Shown here: in pieces, positions 7,510-18,691 of the stretch | Position numbering within the stretch: the stretch's first letter is position 1 | Layout of the letters: each line of letters starts with the position of its first letter | NCBI GenBank assembly: GCA_021838005.1 | Contig: JAKCEK010000007.1 | Coordinates: 1-32,119, forward strand | Reading direction: 5' to 3' | DNA from: Actinomycetes bacterium | Lineage (GTDB): Bacteria; Actinomycetota; Acidimicrobiia; Acidimicrobiales; RAAP-2 | DNA length: 32,119 bases | Made by a program: the position numbers and the translations under genes | The notes under the pieces: model-generated | The model's input: the letters and a program-made list of their open reading frames with translations, nothing else | What the model was told of the DNA's origin: nothing | The model's database searches: none

Positions 7510-8709
7510 CTAGCCCCGGGGCACGTCCTTCCAGGCGACGCCCTTGTCGGCGCGCGGCTCGGCGCCGAGCCCGAGCACGCGCTCGCCGATGATGTTGCGC
7601 ATCACTTCGCTCGTCCCGCCCTCGATGGAGTTGGCGCGCGAGCGGATGAAGAGCTTGCGCACGTCGCCGCTGGCGTAACTCGTCTCGGTGGGCCGCACCA
7701 GGGGGTAGGTCGAAGAGTAGAGCATGCCCTCGGCCCCCAGCAGGTCGACGCACAGCTCGCTCAGGCGCTGATTGCCCTCGGCCGAGGCGAGCTTCGCGAC
7801 CGAACCCTCCGGTCCCGGGGTCCCCGCGTCGCGCAGGTCGCTCGCGCGCCAGTTCGTGAGCCGCGACACCTCAGCGCCGACCCAGGCCTCGAGGACGCGC
7901 CCTCGCACCGCCCTCGCGTGGGCGTCGACGCGCCCGCCCCAGCGCTCGCGCCACAGCGTGAGGGCCTGGCCGATCAGGCCGGAGTTGCGCGGCGGGACCC
8001 CGCCGCCGATCGACACCCGTTCGTTCATCAGTGTCGTGATGGCGACGGACCAACCCTCACCGACCCCGCCGAGGCGCCGGGCGTCGGGCACCCGGGCGTC
8101 GGTGAAGAAGCACTCGTTGAACTCCGCCTCGCCGGTCGCCTGGTAGAGGGGGCGCACCTCGACCCCGGGCGCGCGCATATCGACCAAGAAGGCGGTGATC
8201 CCCCGGTGCTTGGGTTGGTCGGGGTCAGTGCGAACGATGATCAGCCCGTAGCTCGCCACGTGGGCGAGGGTCGTCCACACCTTCTGCCCGTTAAGAACCC
8301 ACTCGTCACCGTCGCGTTCGGCGCGGGTGGCGAGGCTCGCGACGTCCGAGCCGGCGCCCGGCTCGCTGAAGAGCTGGCACCAGATCTCCTCACCGGTGAA
8401 GAGGGGCCGCAAGAAGCGGGTCTTCTGCTCCTCGGTGCCGTGCACGGCGAGAGTCGGGGCGACCATGCCGTAGCCGATGATGTTGCGCAGCGCCGCCGTC
8501 GGCGCCCCGGCGTTCACGAGTCGGACCATGGCGTGCTGCTGGTCGCCCGGGCTGCCGCCCAGCCCGCCGCAGCCCACCGGGAAGTGCACCCACGCGAGAC
8601 CCCGATCGAACTGCTCGCCGAGGAACGTGGCCGGGTCGGTCTCGCGCGGGGGGACCGCGGCGAGCAGCGCGTCGACGCGCGCGTCGAGGTCGGTGATCGT
8701 CTCGGCCAT
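7510..8709 (-). CDS. Acyl-CoA dehydrogenase family protein
   Basis: CQLFSEPGAGSDVASL, NGQKVWTT, GTSEVMRNIIGERVLGL motifs. Confidence 0.93.
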   Translation of the reverse strand: MAETITDLDARVDALLAAVPPRETDPATFLGEQFDRGLAWVHFPVGCGGLGGSPGDQQHAMVRLVNAGAPTAALRNIIGYGMVAPTLAVHGTEEQKTRFLRPLFTGEEIWCQLFSEPGAGSDVASLATRAERDGDEWVLNGQKVWTTLAHVASYGLIIVRTDPDQPKHRGITAFLVDMRAPGVEVRPLYQATGEAEFNECFFTDARVPDARRLGGVGEGWSVAITTLMNERVSIGGGVPPRNSGLIGQALTLWRERWGGRVDAHARAVRGRVLEAWVGAEVSRLTNWRASDLRDAGTPGPEGSVAKLASAEGNQRLSELCVDLLGAEGMLYSSTYPLVRPTETSYASGDVRKLFIRSRANSIEGGTSEVMRNIIGERVLGLGAEPRADKGVAWKDVPRG

Positions 8710-8765
8710 GGCCCTCCTCGTCCCCGACGCATCCTACGCAGGCGCCCGTCCACTAGAACGTTCCC

Positions 8766-9500
8766 GTGACGACCCGACGCATCCTCGCGACCTCCGGTGG
8801 ATGGGTACCGGGTCCCACCCAGGGGACGATGCGCCTCGGTGCGATGGTCCTCGACGCGCTGGCCGAGACGAAAAAGACGCGACCCCGGGTGTGCGTGCTC
8901 GAGACGGCCGCGGGCGACCCGACCTCCAGCTACGCCCTCGGCTTCGAGGCGTTCGCCGCGGCGGGCTGCGACGTCACCTGGCTCCGGGTCTTCCCCCAAC
9001 CCTCGGCCGACCCCCTCGAGCGCCTCGGCGGGTCCGACCTCGTCTGGGTGGGCGGTGGGTCGGTCGCGAACCTGCTGGCCCTCTGGCGACTCCACGGGGT
9101 CGACACGGCCCTGCGCGAGGTGTGGGAGCGCGGGGTCATCCTGGGTGGGGTCTCGGCCGGGTCGATCTGCTGGCACGTGGGCGGGCCGGCCGACTCCTTC
9201 GGTCCGACCCTCGCCCCGGTCTACGACGGGCTCGCCCTCGTGCCCTACGGCAACGGCGTGCACTACGACTCCGAGGCCCAGCGCCGCCCGCTCCTCCAGC
9301 GGCTCGTCGCCGAGGGGTCGCTGCCCACGAGTTACGCCACCGACGACCACGTGGGCCTGTGGTACGAGGGCGACGTCGCGACGCGCGTGGTCGCCGACTT
9401 CGCCGTCGACCCCGCGACCGGTCCGGCTGCCTACCGGGTCGAACGCGGCGCCGACGGTGCTGTCGAGACCCGGGTGGGCGTCGGCAAGAGCTTCGCCTAG
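8766..9500 (+). CDS. Peptidase E / S51-like protein
   Basis: WVGGGSVANLLALWR and nucleophile elbow GVSAGSICW. Confidence 0.82.
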   Translation: MTTRRILATSGGWVPGPTQGTMRLGAMVLDALAETKKTRPRVCVLETAAGDPTSSYALGFEAFAAAGCDVTWLRVFPQPSADPLERLGGSDLVWVGGGSVANLLALWRLHGVDTALREVWERGVILGGVSAGSICWHVGGPADSFGPTLAPVYDGLALVPYGNGVHYDSEAQRRPLLQRLVAEGSLPTSYATDDHVGLWYEGDVATRVVADFAVDPATGPAAYRVERGADGAVETRVGVGKSFA

Positions 9501-9549
9501 CGCCCGGCCCGCCCGGATAGGGTTGGCGAGACCCGTCGCGCCTGGAACC

Positions 9550-9575
9550 TGACAAACGTCACGGGTCATCCGTGA
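9550..9575. promoter_or_regulatory. Overlapping dyads upstream of ABC/two-component operon; candidate operator
   Basis: TGAC-AAAC-GTCA (9550-9561) and TCACGG-GTCAT-CCGTGA (9559-9575). Confidence 0.4.
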
Positions 9576-9608
9576 GCGGGGGCACTGGGCGCGCGAGGCG
9601 TCCCTCGC

Positions 9609-9614
9609 TACGGT
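9609..9614 (+). promoter_or_regulatory. Putative -10 box, leaderless ABC operon
   Basis: TACGGT-N6-GTG(9621). Confidence 0.4.
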
Positions 9615-9620
9615 GGCGCC

Positions 9621-10544
9621 GTGTCCATCCCCGCCCTAGCCGACTCGGGACTCGTCCTGCGCGACCTCGCCAAGTCGTACGGTCCGGTGGCCGCCGTTCG
9701 AGGTATCGACCTCACGATCGCCCCGGGCGAGACGGTCGCCCTCCTCGGACCTAACGGCGCGGGCAAGTCCACGACGATCGACATGATCCTCGGCCTCGCC
9801 CCGCCCGACGCCGGATCGGTCACCCTCTTCGGATCGACTCCGGCCCGAGCGGTCGCCGACGGACGCGTCGGCGGGATGCTCCAGACGGGCCAGCTCATCT
9901 CGGAGCTCAGCGTGCGAGAGCTCGTCGCCATGGTCGCCGCTCTCTACCCCCGGGCCCTCCCGGTGGACGAGGTCCTCGCGGTCACCGGGGCCGAGAGGTT
10001 CGCGGCCCAGCGCACCACCAAGCTCTCCGGGGGCCAGAGTCAGCGCACCCGCTTCGCCATGGCCCTCGTCGCGAACCCCGACCTGCTCGTCCTCGACGAG
10101 CCGACGGCCGCCCTCGACGTCGAGGGCCGTCACGACTTCTGGGCGTCGATGTCCGAGGTCGCGCGCCAGGGCAAGACGATCCTCTTCGCCACCCACTACC
10201 TCGAAGAGGCCGACAGCTACGCCGACCGGATCGTGCTTATGGCGCGGGGCCGCGTGGTGGCGGACGGGGCGGCGACCGACATCAAGTCCCGCGTGGGCGG
10301 CAAGACCATCCGAGCCACACTGCCCGGGGTCGACCTCGACGCGTTGCGCTCCCTCGCGGGCGTCACCGGGGCCCTCCGGCGCGGCGAGGCGGTCACTCTC
10401 GCGTGCTCCGACGGCGACGCCGCCCTGCGGTCGCTGCTCGGGACGTACCCGGCCGCGCGCGACCTCGAGGTCCGCGGGGCCGGGCTGGAAGAGGCGTTCC
10501 TCGAGCTCGTGACCGAGGACGAGGACGAGGAGACTGCCCCGTGA
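9621..10544 (+). CDS. ABC transporter ATP-binding protein (ABC-2 type exporter)
   Basis: Walker A GPNGAGKST, signature LSGGQSQR, Walker B LLVLDEPT. Confidence 0.93.
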   Translation: MSIPALADSGLVLRDLAKSYGPVAAVRGIDLTIAPGETVALLGPNGAGKSTTIDMILGLAPPDAGSVTLFGSTPARAVADGRVGGMLQTGQLISELSVRELVAMVAALYPRALPVDEVLAVTGAERFAAQRTTKLSGGQSQRTRFAMALVANPDLLVLDEPTAALDVEGRHDFWASMSEVARQGKTILFATHYLEEADSYADRIVLMARGRVVADGAATDIKSRVGGKTIRATLPGVDLDALRSLAGVTGALRRGEAVTLACSDGDAALRSLLGTYPAARDLEVRGAGLEEAFLELVTEDEDEETAP

Positions 10545-11266
10545 GCCTGACCTACCTTCACTACGAGGTCCTCAGGACCTTCAGGAGCCGCGCCCTGCTC
10601 TTCTCGCTCGGCTTCCCCCTGGTGCTCTTTCTCGTCGTCGCCTCGACCAACCGGCACGCCACGCTCGAGGGAGTCAGCTTCCCGCTCTACTACATGGCCG
10701 GCATGGCGAGCTGGGGGGCGATGCTCGGGATTATCTCGGCGGGCTCGCGCATCTCCGTCGAGCGCCAACAGGGCTGGACGCGCCAGCTGCGCCTCACCCC
10801 GCTCTCGCCCCGGGCCTACCTCCTCGCCAAGGTCGTCTGCGGCTACCTGACGGCCCTGCTCACGATGGTGGTGCTCTTCGTCGCGGGCACGGTCCTCGGG
10901 GTCCGTCTCGGGGTCCGCGAGTGGGCGGTCATGGTCGGGCTCGCCCTGGTGGGCCTGGTCCCCTTCGGCCTGTTCGGCGTGATGGTCGGTCACCTTTTGA
11001 AGCCCGACTCCCTCGGACCGGCCGTGGGCGGGCTCAGCGCGCTGTTCGCTCTCTTCGGCGGGGCGTGGGGGCCGATCGCGACCCACGGCACCCTGCTCGA
11101 CCTCGTGCGCGACATCCCCTCCTACTGGCTGGTCCAGTCGGGCACCGTCGCCTACGGTGGGGGTGGGTGGCCCCTGCGGGGGTGGGTGGTCGTCGGGATC
11201 TGGTCGCTCGCGGCGGCGCGCCTCGCCTTCGTGGCCTATCGACGCGACACCGCCCGGGTGGTCTAG
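10541..11266 (+). CDS. ABC-2 type transporter permease
   Basis: Hydrophobic protein MSLTYLHYEVLRTFRSRALLFSLGFPL...; GTGA overlap with the ATPase. Confidence 0.88.
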   Translation: MSLTYLHYEVLRTFRSRALLFSLGFPLVLFLVVASTNRHATLEGVSFPLYYMAGMASWGAMLGIISAGSRISVERQQGWTRQLRLTPLSPRAYLLAKVVCGYLTALLTMVVLFVAGTVLGVRLGVREWAVMVGLALVGLVPFGLFGVMVGHLLKPDSLGPAVGGLSALFALFGGAWGPIATHGTLLDLVRDIPSYWLVQSGTVAYGGGGWPLRGWVVVGIWSLAAARLAFVAYRRDTARVV

Positions 11267-11278
11267 CGCTCGGCTCGA

Positions 11279-11284
11279 TAGGTT
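11279..11284 (+). promoter_or_regulatory. Putative -10 box for leaderless kinase gene
   Basis: TAGGTT-N7-GTG(11292). Confidence 0.45.
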
Positions 11285-11291
11285 GACCGCC

Positions 11292-12434
11292 GTGGACAGC
11301 GCCTACGTCGCCGCGGGGCCGAGCGATGCCGCCTGGGTGGCCGACCAGCGCAAGTGGGCGCGCGGCTGGCGCCGGGTGCTCTTCCCCGGGATCTTCCTCG
11401 CGTGGCTCATCCAGGTCGCCACGGCCATCCCCCCGAGCGTGCGCTCCACCGGCTGGCGCGTCGTGGGCTTCAGCGTGCTCGGGGTCTTCTGCGCGACCTA
11501 CGTCGCCGTCCTCTACGTCGCCTGGCGCGCCACCCCCCGCCTACACCTCGCTCTCCTCGGGGTCTTGTCGGCCCTGGTGCTGGCCGAGCTGCCGCTCGCC
11601 CACGCCGACGCCCTCATCATGGGGGTCTTCGTGTGCGCCGCCGCACTCATTCGCTTCCCCGCGGTCGGCTTCGGACTCACGCTCTTCTTCACCGGTCTGG
11701 CGATCTTCTTGCCGCCGCTGGTCACTGCGTGGCACCAGGGGATCGCCACGGGCCTCGACAACGGCACGGCCATCGCGATCCCCCTGACCGGACTGGCCAT
11801 GTACGGCTTCGGACGAGTCGTGAACAGTAACGCCCTGCTGGTCGAGGCCCGTACCGAGCTCGCCCGGCTCGCCGCCGAGGGTGAGCGGACGCGAATCGCG
11901 CGCGACCTACACGACCTCCTGGGCCACTCCCTCTCGGCCATCTCGGTCAAGTCCGAGCTCGCCGAGCGTCTCGCCGCCCACGACCCGAGCGCCGCCGCGC
12001 GCGAGATCCGCGAGGTCGCCGAGCTCAGCCGCCGGGCCCTCGGTGACGTCCGCGCGGCGGTGGCGAACTTCCACGACGTCACCCTCGCCGGTGAACTCGC
12101 CACCGGCCATGAGATCCTGCGCGCCGCCGGAATCGAGGGCGACCTCCCACGCTCGGTCGAGGTGGTCGACGAGGCGACCCAGGAGCTGTTCGGCTGGGTG
12201 GTGCGCGAGGGGCTCACCAACGTCGTGCGCCACTCCCACGCGCGCCACTGTCGGGTCCGCGTCGACGCCCAATCGGTCGAGATCACCGATGACGGCGCGA
12301 GCGGAGGCGCCACCTACGGCCACGGTCTCTCCGGACTCGCCGTGCGCGTCGCGTCCGCGGGGGGCCGCCTCGAGGCCGGGCCGGACGGCTCGGGAGGATG
12401 GCGCCTCGCGGTCACCCTCGGGACCCCCACGTGA
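11292..12434 (+). CDS. Sensor histidine kinase, NarL/DesK type (HisKA_3)
   Basis: N-terminal TM segments, RTRIARDLHDLLGHSLSAI, HATPase region GHGLSGLAVRV. Confidence 0.9.
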   Translation: MDSAYVAAGPSDAAWVADQRKWARGWRRVLFPGIFLAWLIQVATAIPPSVRSTGWRVVGFSVLGVFCATYVAVLYVAWRATPRLHLALLGVLSALVLAELPLAHADALIMGVFVCAAALIRFPAVGFGLTLFFTGLAIFLPPLVTAWHQGIATGLDNGTAIAIPLTGLAMYGFGRVVNSNALLVEARTELARLAAEGERTRIARDLHDLLGHSLSAISVKSELAERLAAHDPSAAAREIREVAELSRRALGDVRAAVANFHDVTLAGELATGHEILRAAGIEGDLPRSVEVVDEATQELFGWVVREGLTNVVRHSHARHCRVRVDAQSVEITDDGASGGATYGHGLSGLAVRVASAGGRLEAGPDGSGGWRLAVTLGTPT

Positions 12435-13039
12435 CCATCCGACTCCTGCTCGCCGACGACCAGGAGCTCATCCGCACCGCCCTCGAACGCCTCTTCGACC
12501 TCGAGGGCGACTTCGCGGTGGTGGCCTCGGTCTCTCGAGGTGACGAGGTCGAAGAGGCGGCCGCGCGCACCCGGCCCGACGTGGCGCTGCTCGACGTGGA
12601 GATGCCGGGTCTCGACGGCATCGCGGCGTGCGCCCGGCTCGCGGCGCGGGTACCCGCGTGCCGCTGTCTCATCCTCACGACGTTCGGCCGGCCCGGCTTC
12701 TTGCGCCGGGCGATGGAGTCAGGCGCCGCTGGTTTCCTCGTGAAGGACGCCCCGTTCGACGAGCTCACGGCTGCGATCCGCCAGGTAGCCGCGGGCGGGC
12801 GCGTCGTCGACCCGGCCCTGGCCGCGGCCACGCTCGCCCGCGGGGCGTCGCCCCTCACGCCACGCGAGGCGGACGTACTGCGCACGGCGCGCACCGCCGC
12901 GACGGTGGCCGACATCGCGGCGGCCCTCTTCCTCTCGGAGGGCACCGTGCGCAACTACCTCTCGGCCGCCATCGCGAAACTCGGGGCGCGCAACCGTTCC
13001 GAGGCCGTGCGACTCGCCGAGGACGAGGGCTGGGTCTGA
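12431..13039 (+). CDS. LuxR/NarL family response regulator
   Basis: LLLADDQELIRTALERL, LLDVEMPGLDG, LTPREADVL...FLSEGTVRNYLSAAIAKLGARNR; GTG start overlaps kinase stop. Confidence 0.92.
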   Translation: MTIRLLLADDQELIRTALERLFDLEGDFAVVASVSRGDEVEEAAARTRPDVALLDVEMPGLDGIAACARLAARVPACRCLILTTFGRPGFLRRAMESGAAGFLVKDAPFDELTAAIRQVAAGGRVVDPALAAATLARGASPLTPREADVLRTARTAATVADIAAALFLSEGTVRNYLSAAIAKLGARNRSEAVRLAEDEGWV

Positions 13040-13051
13040 GAACCGCGGGCC

Positions 13052-13087
13052 CGCCAGGGGCCGACGGAGTGGCGCCACTCCCTGGCG
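13052..13087. terminator. Palindromic hairpin between convergent genes, possible bidirectional terminator (no T-tract)
   Basis: 16-bp perfect palindrome GGAGTGGCGCCACTCC (13066-13081), flanked by CGCCAGG/CCTGGCG. Confidence 0.5.
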
Positions 13088-13098
13088 CACTTCGCCCG

Positions 13099-13764
13099 CT
13101 AGAGCCGGGGCGAGGGCAGCGCCGAGCGGACCTCGTCGGCGCGCCGGGCGAGGGCCTCGGCGCGGGCGCGGGCCCCGGCCACGCCGAGCGACTCGAGCCA
13201 GTTGGCGAGCATGAGGTGCCCGTCCTGGGTGAGGACCGACTCGGGGTGGAACTGGACGCCCTCGATCGGGGCGCGCCGGTGGCGGATCCCCATCACCAGC
13301 CCCCCCGCGCGCGCGCTGACCTCGAGCCCCTCGGGCAGGGAGTCGGCGTCGACGACGAGCGAGTGGTAGCGACCGACGACGAGCGGGGCCGCGACGTCGC
13401 GGAAGAGCCCCGCGCCGTCGTGGGTGACCACGCTCGCCCTTCCGTGGACGAGGTCGGGCGCGTGGACGACCCGTCCGCCCAGGGCCTCGGCGATCGCCTG
13501 GTGGCCGAGGCAGATCCCGAGCAGCGGAACGCGTTCGCCCAGGCAGTGGCGCACCATCGCCACGTCGCAGCCAGCGGTGCGCGGGTGTCCCGGGCCGGGC
13601 GAGAGGACGACGCCGGCGACCGCGAGTCCCTCGAGGTCCTCGGGCGCCACCGCGTCATTTCGCCGCACGACCGTGGTGGCGCCCAGCTCACCGAGGTACT
13701 GAACGATGTTGTAGACGAACGAGTCGTAGTTGTCGACGACGAGCACGCGCACCGAGGCGTCCAT
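13099..13764 (-). CDS. trpG: Anthranilate / aminodeoxychorismate synthase component II (glutamine amidotransferase)
   Basis: VLVVDNYDSFVYNIVQYLGELGA, GICLGHQAIAEALGG, VQFHPES. Confidence 0.9.
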   Translation of the reverse strand: MDASVRVLVVDNYDSFVYNIVQYLGELGATTVVRRNDAVAPEDLEGLAVAGVVLSPGPGHPRTAGCDVAMVRHCLGERVPLLGICLGHQAIAEALGGRVVHAPDLVHGRASVVTHDGAGLFRDVAAPLVVGRYHSLVVDADSLPEGLEVSARAGGLVMGIRHRRAPIEGVQFHPESVLTQDGHLMLANWLESLGVAGARARAEALARRADEVRSALPSPRL

Positions 13765-13770
13765 CGACCG

Positions 13771-13793
13771 ATTCTACGGCCGGTGGTTAACCT
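13771..13793. promoter_or_regulatory. Divergent trpG/trpE promoter pair
   Basis: Minus TAGAAT-N6-ATG(13764) and plus TAACCT-N6-GTG(13800). Confidence 0.5.
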
Positions 13794-13799
13794 CTCAGC

Positions 13800-15299
13800 G
13801 TGCAGACGCTCACCAGGGCCGCCTTCGACGAACTCGTTCGGGCGGGCTACAACGTGGTCCCGTTGACGGCCACCCTCCAGCTCGACCGCGAGACGCCCGT
13901 CACCCTCTACGACCGGCTCCGCGGTCGAGCCTTCTTCCTGCTCGAGAGCGCGGCCCTCACCGAGACGACCGGCCGGTACTCCTTCGTCGGACTCGACCGG
14001 CTCTGGCGACTCACCACCACCCGGACCGCGACGCCCGCGGCGGGCGGGGGTGCCCCGGGCGACCCCTCTCCGCTCGCCGAGCTGCGCGCCCGACTCGGCC
14101 GCTACCGGGTCGCTCCCGCCCCGGGGCTGCCGGACCTGCTGGGTGGGGCGGTCGGGTTCGTCACCTACGACTACGTCCGACGCCTCGAGCGCCTCCCGGG
14201 CCACCCCGGGGAGCCCCCCTGGCCCGAGGTCGACTTCGGGTTCCCGGGCGCGATGCTGGTCTGTGACCACCTGCGCCACTCCACGACCGTCGTCGCGTTG
14301 GCCCTCGTCGAGGACCGCCCCGAAGAGAGCTACCGCGACGCGCGCGACCGGCTCGACGAGATCGTCGAGACCCTCCTCGGCCCCGCCCCGACGCCCGACG
14401 CCCTCACCGAGCGCCTCGTCGCGACGGCCCCCGACCAGCGCGGGGTGGTGGCGATCCGCGAGATCGCGGCCCGGCTCTCCAACTTCACGCCCGAGCGGTA
14501 CGAGGCGGTCGTCGAACGGGCCCGCGCCTACATCGAAGACGGCGACGTCTTCCAGGTGGTGCCGAGCCAGCAGTTCCGCCGACCGACCAGGGTCGACCCG
14601 CTCACGCTCTACCGGGTCTTGCGCGCGCTCAACCCCTCGCCGTACATGTACCTCATCGACACCGGCGAGCGCCAACTCGTCGGAGCGAGCCCCGAGATGC
14701 TGGTGCGCGTCCACGACGGGGTCGTCTCCACCCGGCCCATCGCCGGAACCCGTCCCCGCGGGGCGACCGAGGCCGAGGACGAGGCGCTCGAGGCCGAGGT
14801 CCTCACCGACGAGAAGGAGATCGCCGAGCACGTCATGCTCGTCGACCTCGGGCGCAACGACATCGGCAAAGTCGCCGAGACCGGCTCCGTTCGGGTCGAA
14901 CAGCTGGCCCACGTGGAGCGCTTCAGCCACCTCATGCACCTGGTGAGCCACGTCGACGGCCGGCTCCGCCCGGGGCTCGACGCCTTCGACGCCTTCGACG
15001 CGGTCTTCCCCGCCGGGACGCTCTCGGGCGCCCCCAAGGTGCGCGCGATGGAGATCATCGACGAGTTCGAGCCCACGTACCGCGGCCCCTACGGGGGCGC
15101 CGTAGGGTACTTCGCCCTCTCGGGCAACGCCGACTTCGCGATCACGATTCGCACCGTCGCCCTGGCCGACGGCTGGGCCACGGTCCAGGCCGGGGGCGGA
15201 GTCGTGGCCGACAGCCGCGGGGCGGCCGAATACCTTGAGTGCCTCAACAAGGCCTCCGCCCCCCTGCTGGCCCTGGAGATTGCCGACCCCTCGGACTGA
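13800..15299 (+). CDS. trpE: Anthranilate synthase component I
   Basis: SPEMLVR, TRPIAGTRPRG, DLGRNDIGKV, GTLSGAPKVRAMEIIDE motifs. Confidence 0.92.
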   Translation: MQTLTRAAFDELVRAGYNVVPLTATLQLDRETPVTLYDRLRGRAFFLLESAALTETTGRYSFVGLDRLWRLTTTRTATPAAGGGAPGDPSPLAELRARLGRYRVAPAPGLPDLLGGAVGFVTYDYVRRLERLPGHPGEPPWPEVDFGFPGAMLVCDHLRHSTTVVALALVEDRPEESYRDARDRLDEIVETLLGPAPTPDALTERLVATAPDQRGVVAIREIAARLSNFTPERYEAVVERARAYIEDGDVFQVVPSQQFRRPTRVDPLTLYRVLRALNPSPYMYLIDTGERQLVGASPEMLVRVHDGVVSTRPIAGTRPRGATEAEDEALEAEVLTDEKEIAEHVMLVDLGRNDIGKVAETGSVRVEQLAHVERFSHLMHLVSHVDGRLRPGLDAFDAFDAVFPAGTLSGAPKVRAMEIIDEFEPTYRGPYGGAVGYFALSGNADFAITIRTVALADGWATVQAGGGVVADSRGAAEYLECLNKASAPLLALEIADPSD

Positions 15300-15350
15300 G
15301 GCCGTCCCGGAGCCGACCCTATGCTGGGCACGGCCGACAAGGAGGGCAGA

Positions 15351-16984
<1,634 letters not shown>

Positions 16985-16988
<4 letters not shown>

Positions 16989-17371
16989 GCCGGGTGCTCG
17001 TGGCCAAGGTCGGCCTCGACGGCCACGACCGCGGGGTGAAGGTCGTCGCGCGCATCCTGCGCGACGCCGGCATGGAGGTCGTCTACACCGGGCTCTTCCA
17101 GACGCCCGAGTCGGTGGCCGCCTCGGCGATCGACGAGGACGTCGACGTCGTGGGCGTCTCGATGCTCTCGGGGGCCCACCTGACCCTCGCCCCCCTGGTG
17201 GTGGCCGCCCTGCGCGAGCGGGGCTCCTCGATCCCGGTCGTCGTGGGGGGAATCGTGCCGCCCGACGACGTCGCGACCCTGCGCGACGCGGGCGTCGCCG
17301 CCGTGCTCGGGCCCGGGGCCAGCGCCGAGGAGATCGTCGCCACGGTGTCGTCTCTCGTCGCGAGCCGCTAG
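16985..17371 (+). CDS. Cobalamin-binding small subunit of acyl-CoA mutase
   Basis: [15 protein letters not shown] (DxHxxG), [22 protein letters not shown] overlap with large subunit. Confidence 0.9.
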
Positions 17372-17397
17372 TCCCGGCAGACCCCGCGCCGGGCCCA

Positions 17398-17403
17398 TAG
17401 AGT
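17398..17403 (+). promoter_or_regulatory. Putative -10 box of mscL
   Basis: TAGAGT with TGAGGAGA Shine-Dalgarno before GTG 17432. Confidence 0.4.
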
Positions 17404-17431
17404 CGGGCTAATCACCGACTGAGGAGAAACC

Positions 17432-17848
17432 GTGCTGAAGGGCTTCAAGAACTTCTTGATGCGAGGCGACCTGATCGTCCTCGCCGTCGGGCTGGTCGTC
17501 GCACTCGCGTTCTCCACCCTCATCTCGGCCTTCACGACCAACGTCGTGACCCCGCTCATCAACTCGATCGCCGGCAGCCCCACGAAGCCCGGCCTCTCGT
17601 GGACGGTGAACGGCCAACTGATCAACCTCGGCGCCTTTCTCTCGGCGATCGTCTACTTCGTCATCTTCCTGGCGGTGATCTACTTCGTGCTCGTCGTGCC
17701 CTACCGCGCCTACATGGCCCGTCGGGGGACCACCGTCTTCGGCGCGCCCGAGCCACCCCCGCCCACCAAGACCTGCCCCGAGTGCCTCTCGAGCGACCTG
17801 CCGGCGGCCGCGACGAAGTGCTGGCACTGCGCGAGCGTCATCGACTAG
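17432..17848 (+). CDS. mscL: Large-conductance mechanosensitive channel with C-terminal zinc ribbon
   Basis: MLKGFKNFLMRGDLIVLAVGLVVALAF; C-terminal CPECLSSDLPAAATKCWHC. Confidence 0.92.
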   Translation: MLKGFKNFLMRGDLIVLAVGLVVALAFSTLISAFTTNVVTPLINSIAGSPTKPGLSWTVNGQLINLGAFLSAIVYFVIFLAVIYFVLVVPYRAYMARRGTTVFGAPEPPPPTKTCPECLSSDLPAAATKCWHCASVID

Positions 17849-17914
17849 GGCCGACCCGTCCCCCGCGACCCCGTGCACCGGCCCGCCCCTCGGCGCGGAC
17901 TAGTTTGACGCGCA

Positions 17915-18691
17915 ATGACTGACGCGGGGGGCGAGGCACTGCTCGAGTTCGACCACGTCTCGGTGCACTTTGAGGGGCTGCGCGCGCTCGACGAGGTCTC
18001 TTTCGCCGTCGCCTCGGGCGAGATCGTCGGGCTCATCGGTCCCAACGGCGCGGGCAAGACGACGGCCTTCAACGTCGCCTGTGGCTTCGTGCGGCCCTCC
18101 GCGGGCCACGTGCACTTTCACACCCGGGGGGCGTCGAACCTGCGACCCAACGAGCTGGCCCGCGCGGGGGTGGCGCGGACCCTCCAGGGCGTCGGCCTCT
18201 TCGGACACTGCACCGTCCTCGAGAACGTCATGGCGGGGGGTCAGTGCCGCCCGGCCGGCGGCGTGATCGCGAGCCTGTTGGCCCTTCCGGGCGCGGCGCG
18301 CGCCGAGACGGCGCTGCGGCGCGACGCCCTGGCGATGCTCGAGCGTCTCGGCATCGCCGCGGTCGCCCACCGCTTACCCTCGACCATCCCCTACGGGACG
18401 GCGAAGAAGGTGGCCCTCGCGCGAGCTCTGATGGGCTCGCCCCGGCTGCTCATGCTGGACGAACCCGCCTCGGGGCTCGACGAGGCCGAGCTCGAGGAGT
18501 TCGCCGCGCACATCGTCGAGCTCCGCGAGACGATGGGTGTGCTGCTCGTCGAGCACAACATGGAGTTCGTGATGCCCCTGGTCGATCGGCTGGTCGTGCT
18601 GAATTTCGGCGAGGTCATCGCCACCGGCACGCCGGGCGAGGTGCGCAACAACCACGCGGTGATCGAGGCCTACTTGGGAGTGAGCGAGTGA
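17915..18691 (+). CDS. livG: Branched-chain amino acid-type ABC transporter ATP-binding protein LivG
   Basis: GPNGAGKTT, LMLDEPASGLDEAE; liv-type operon context. Confidence 0.87.
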   Translation: MTDAGGEALLEFDHVSVHFEGLRALDEVSFAVASGEIVGLIGPNGAGKTTAFNVACGFVRPSAGHVHFHTRGASNLRPNELARAGVARTLQGVGLFGHCTVLENVMAGGQCRPAGGVIASLLALPGAARAETALRRDALAMLERLGIAAVAHRLPSTIPYGTAKKVALARALMGSPRLLMLDEPASGLDEAELEEFAAHIVELRETMGVLLVEHNMEFVMPLVDRLVVLNFGEVIATGTPGEVRNNHAVIEAYLGVSE

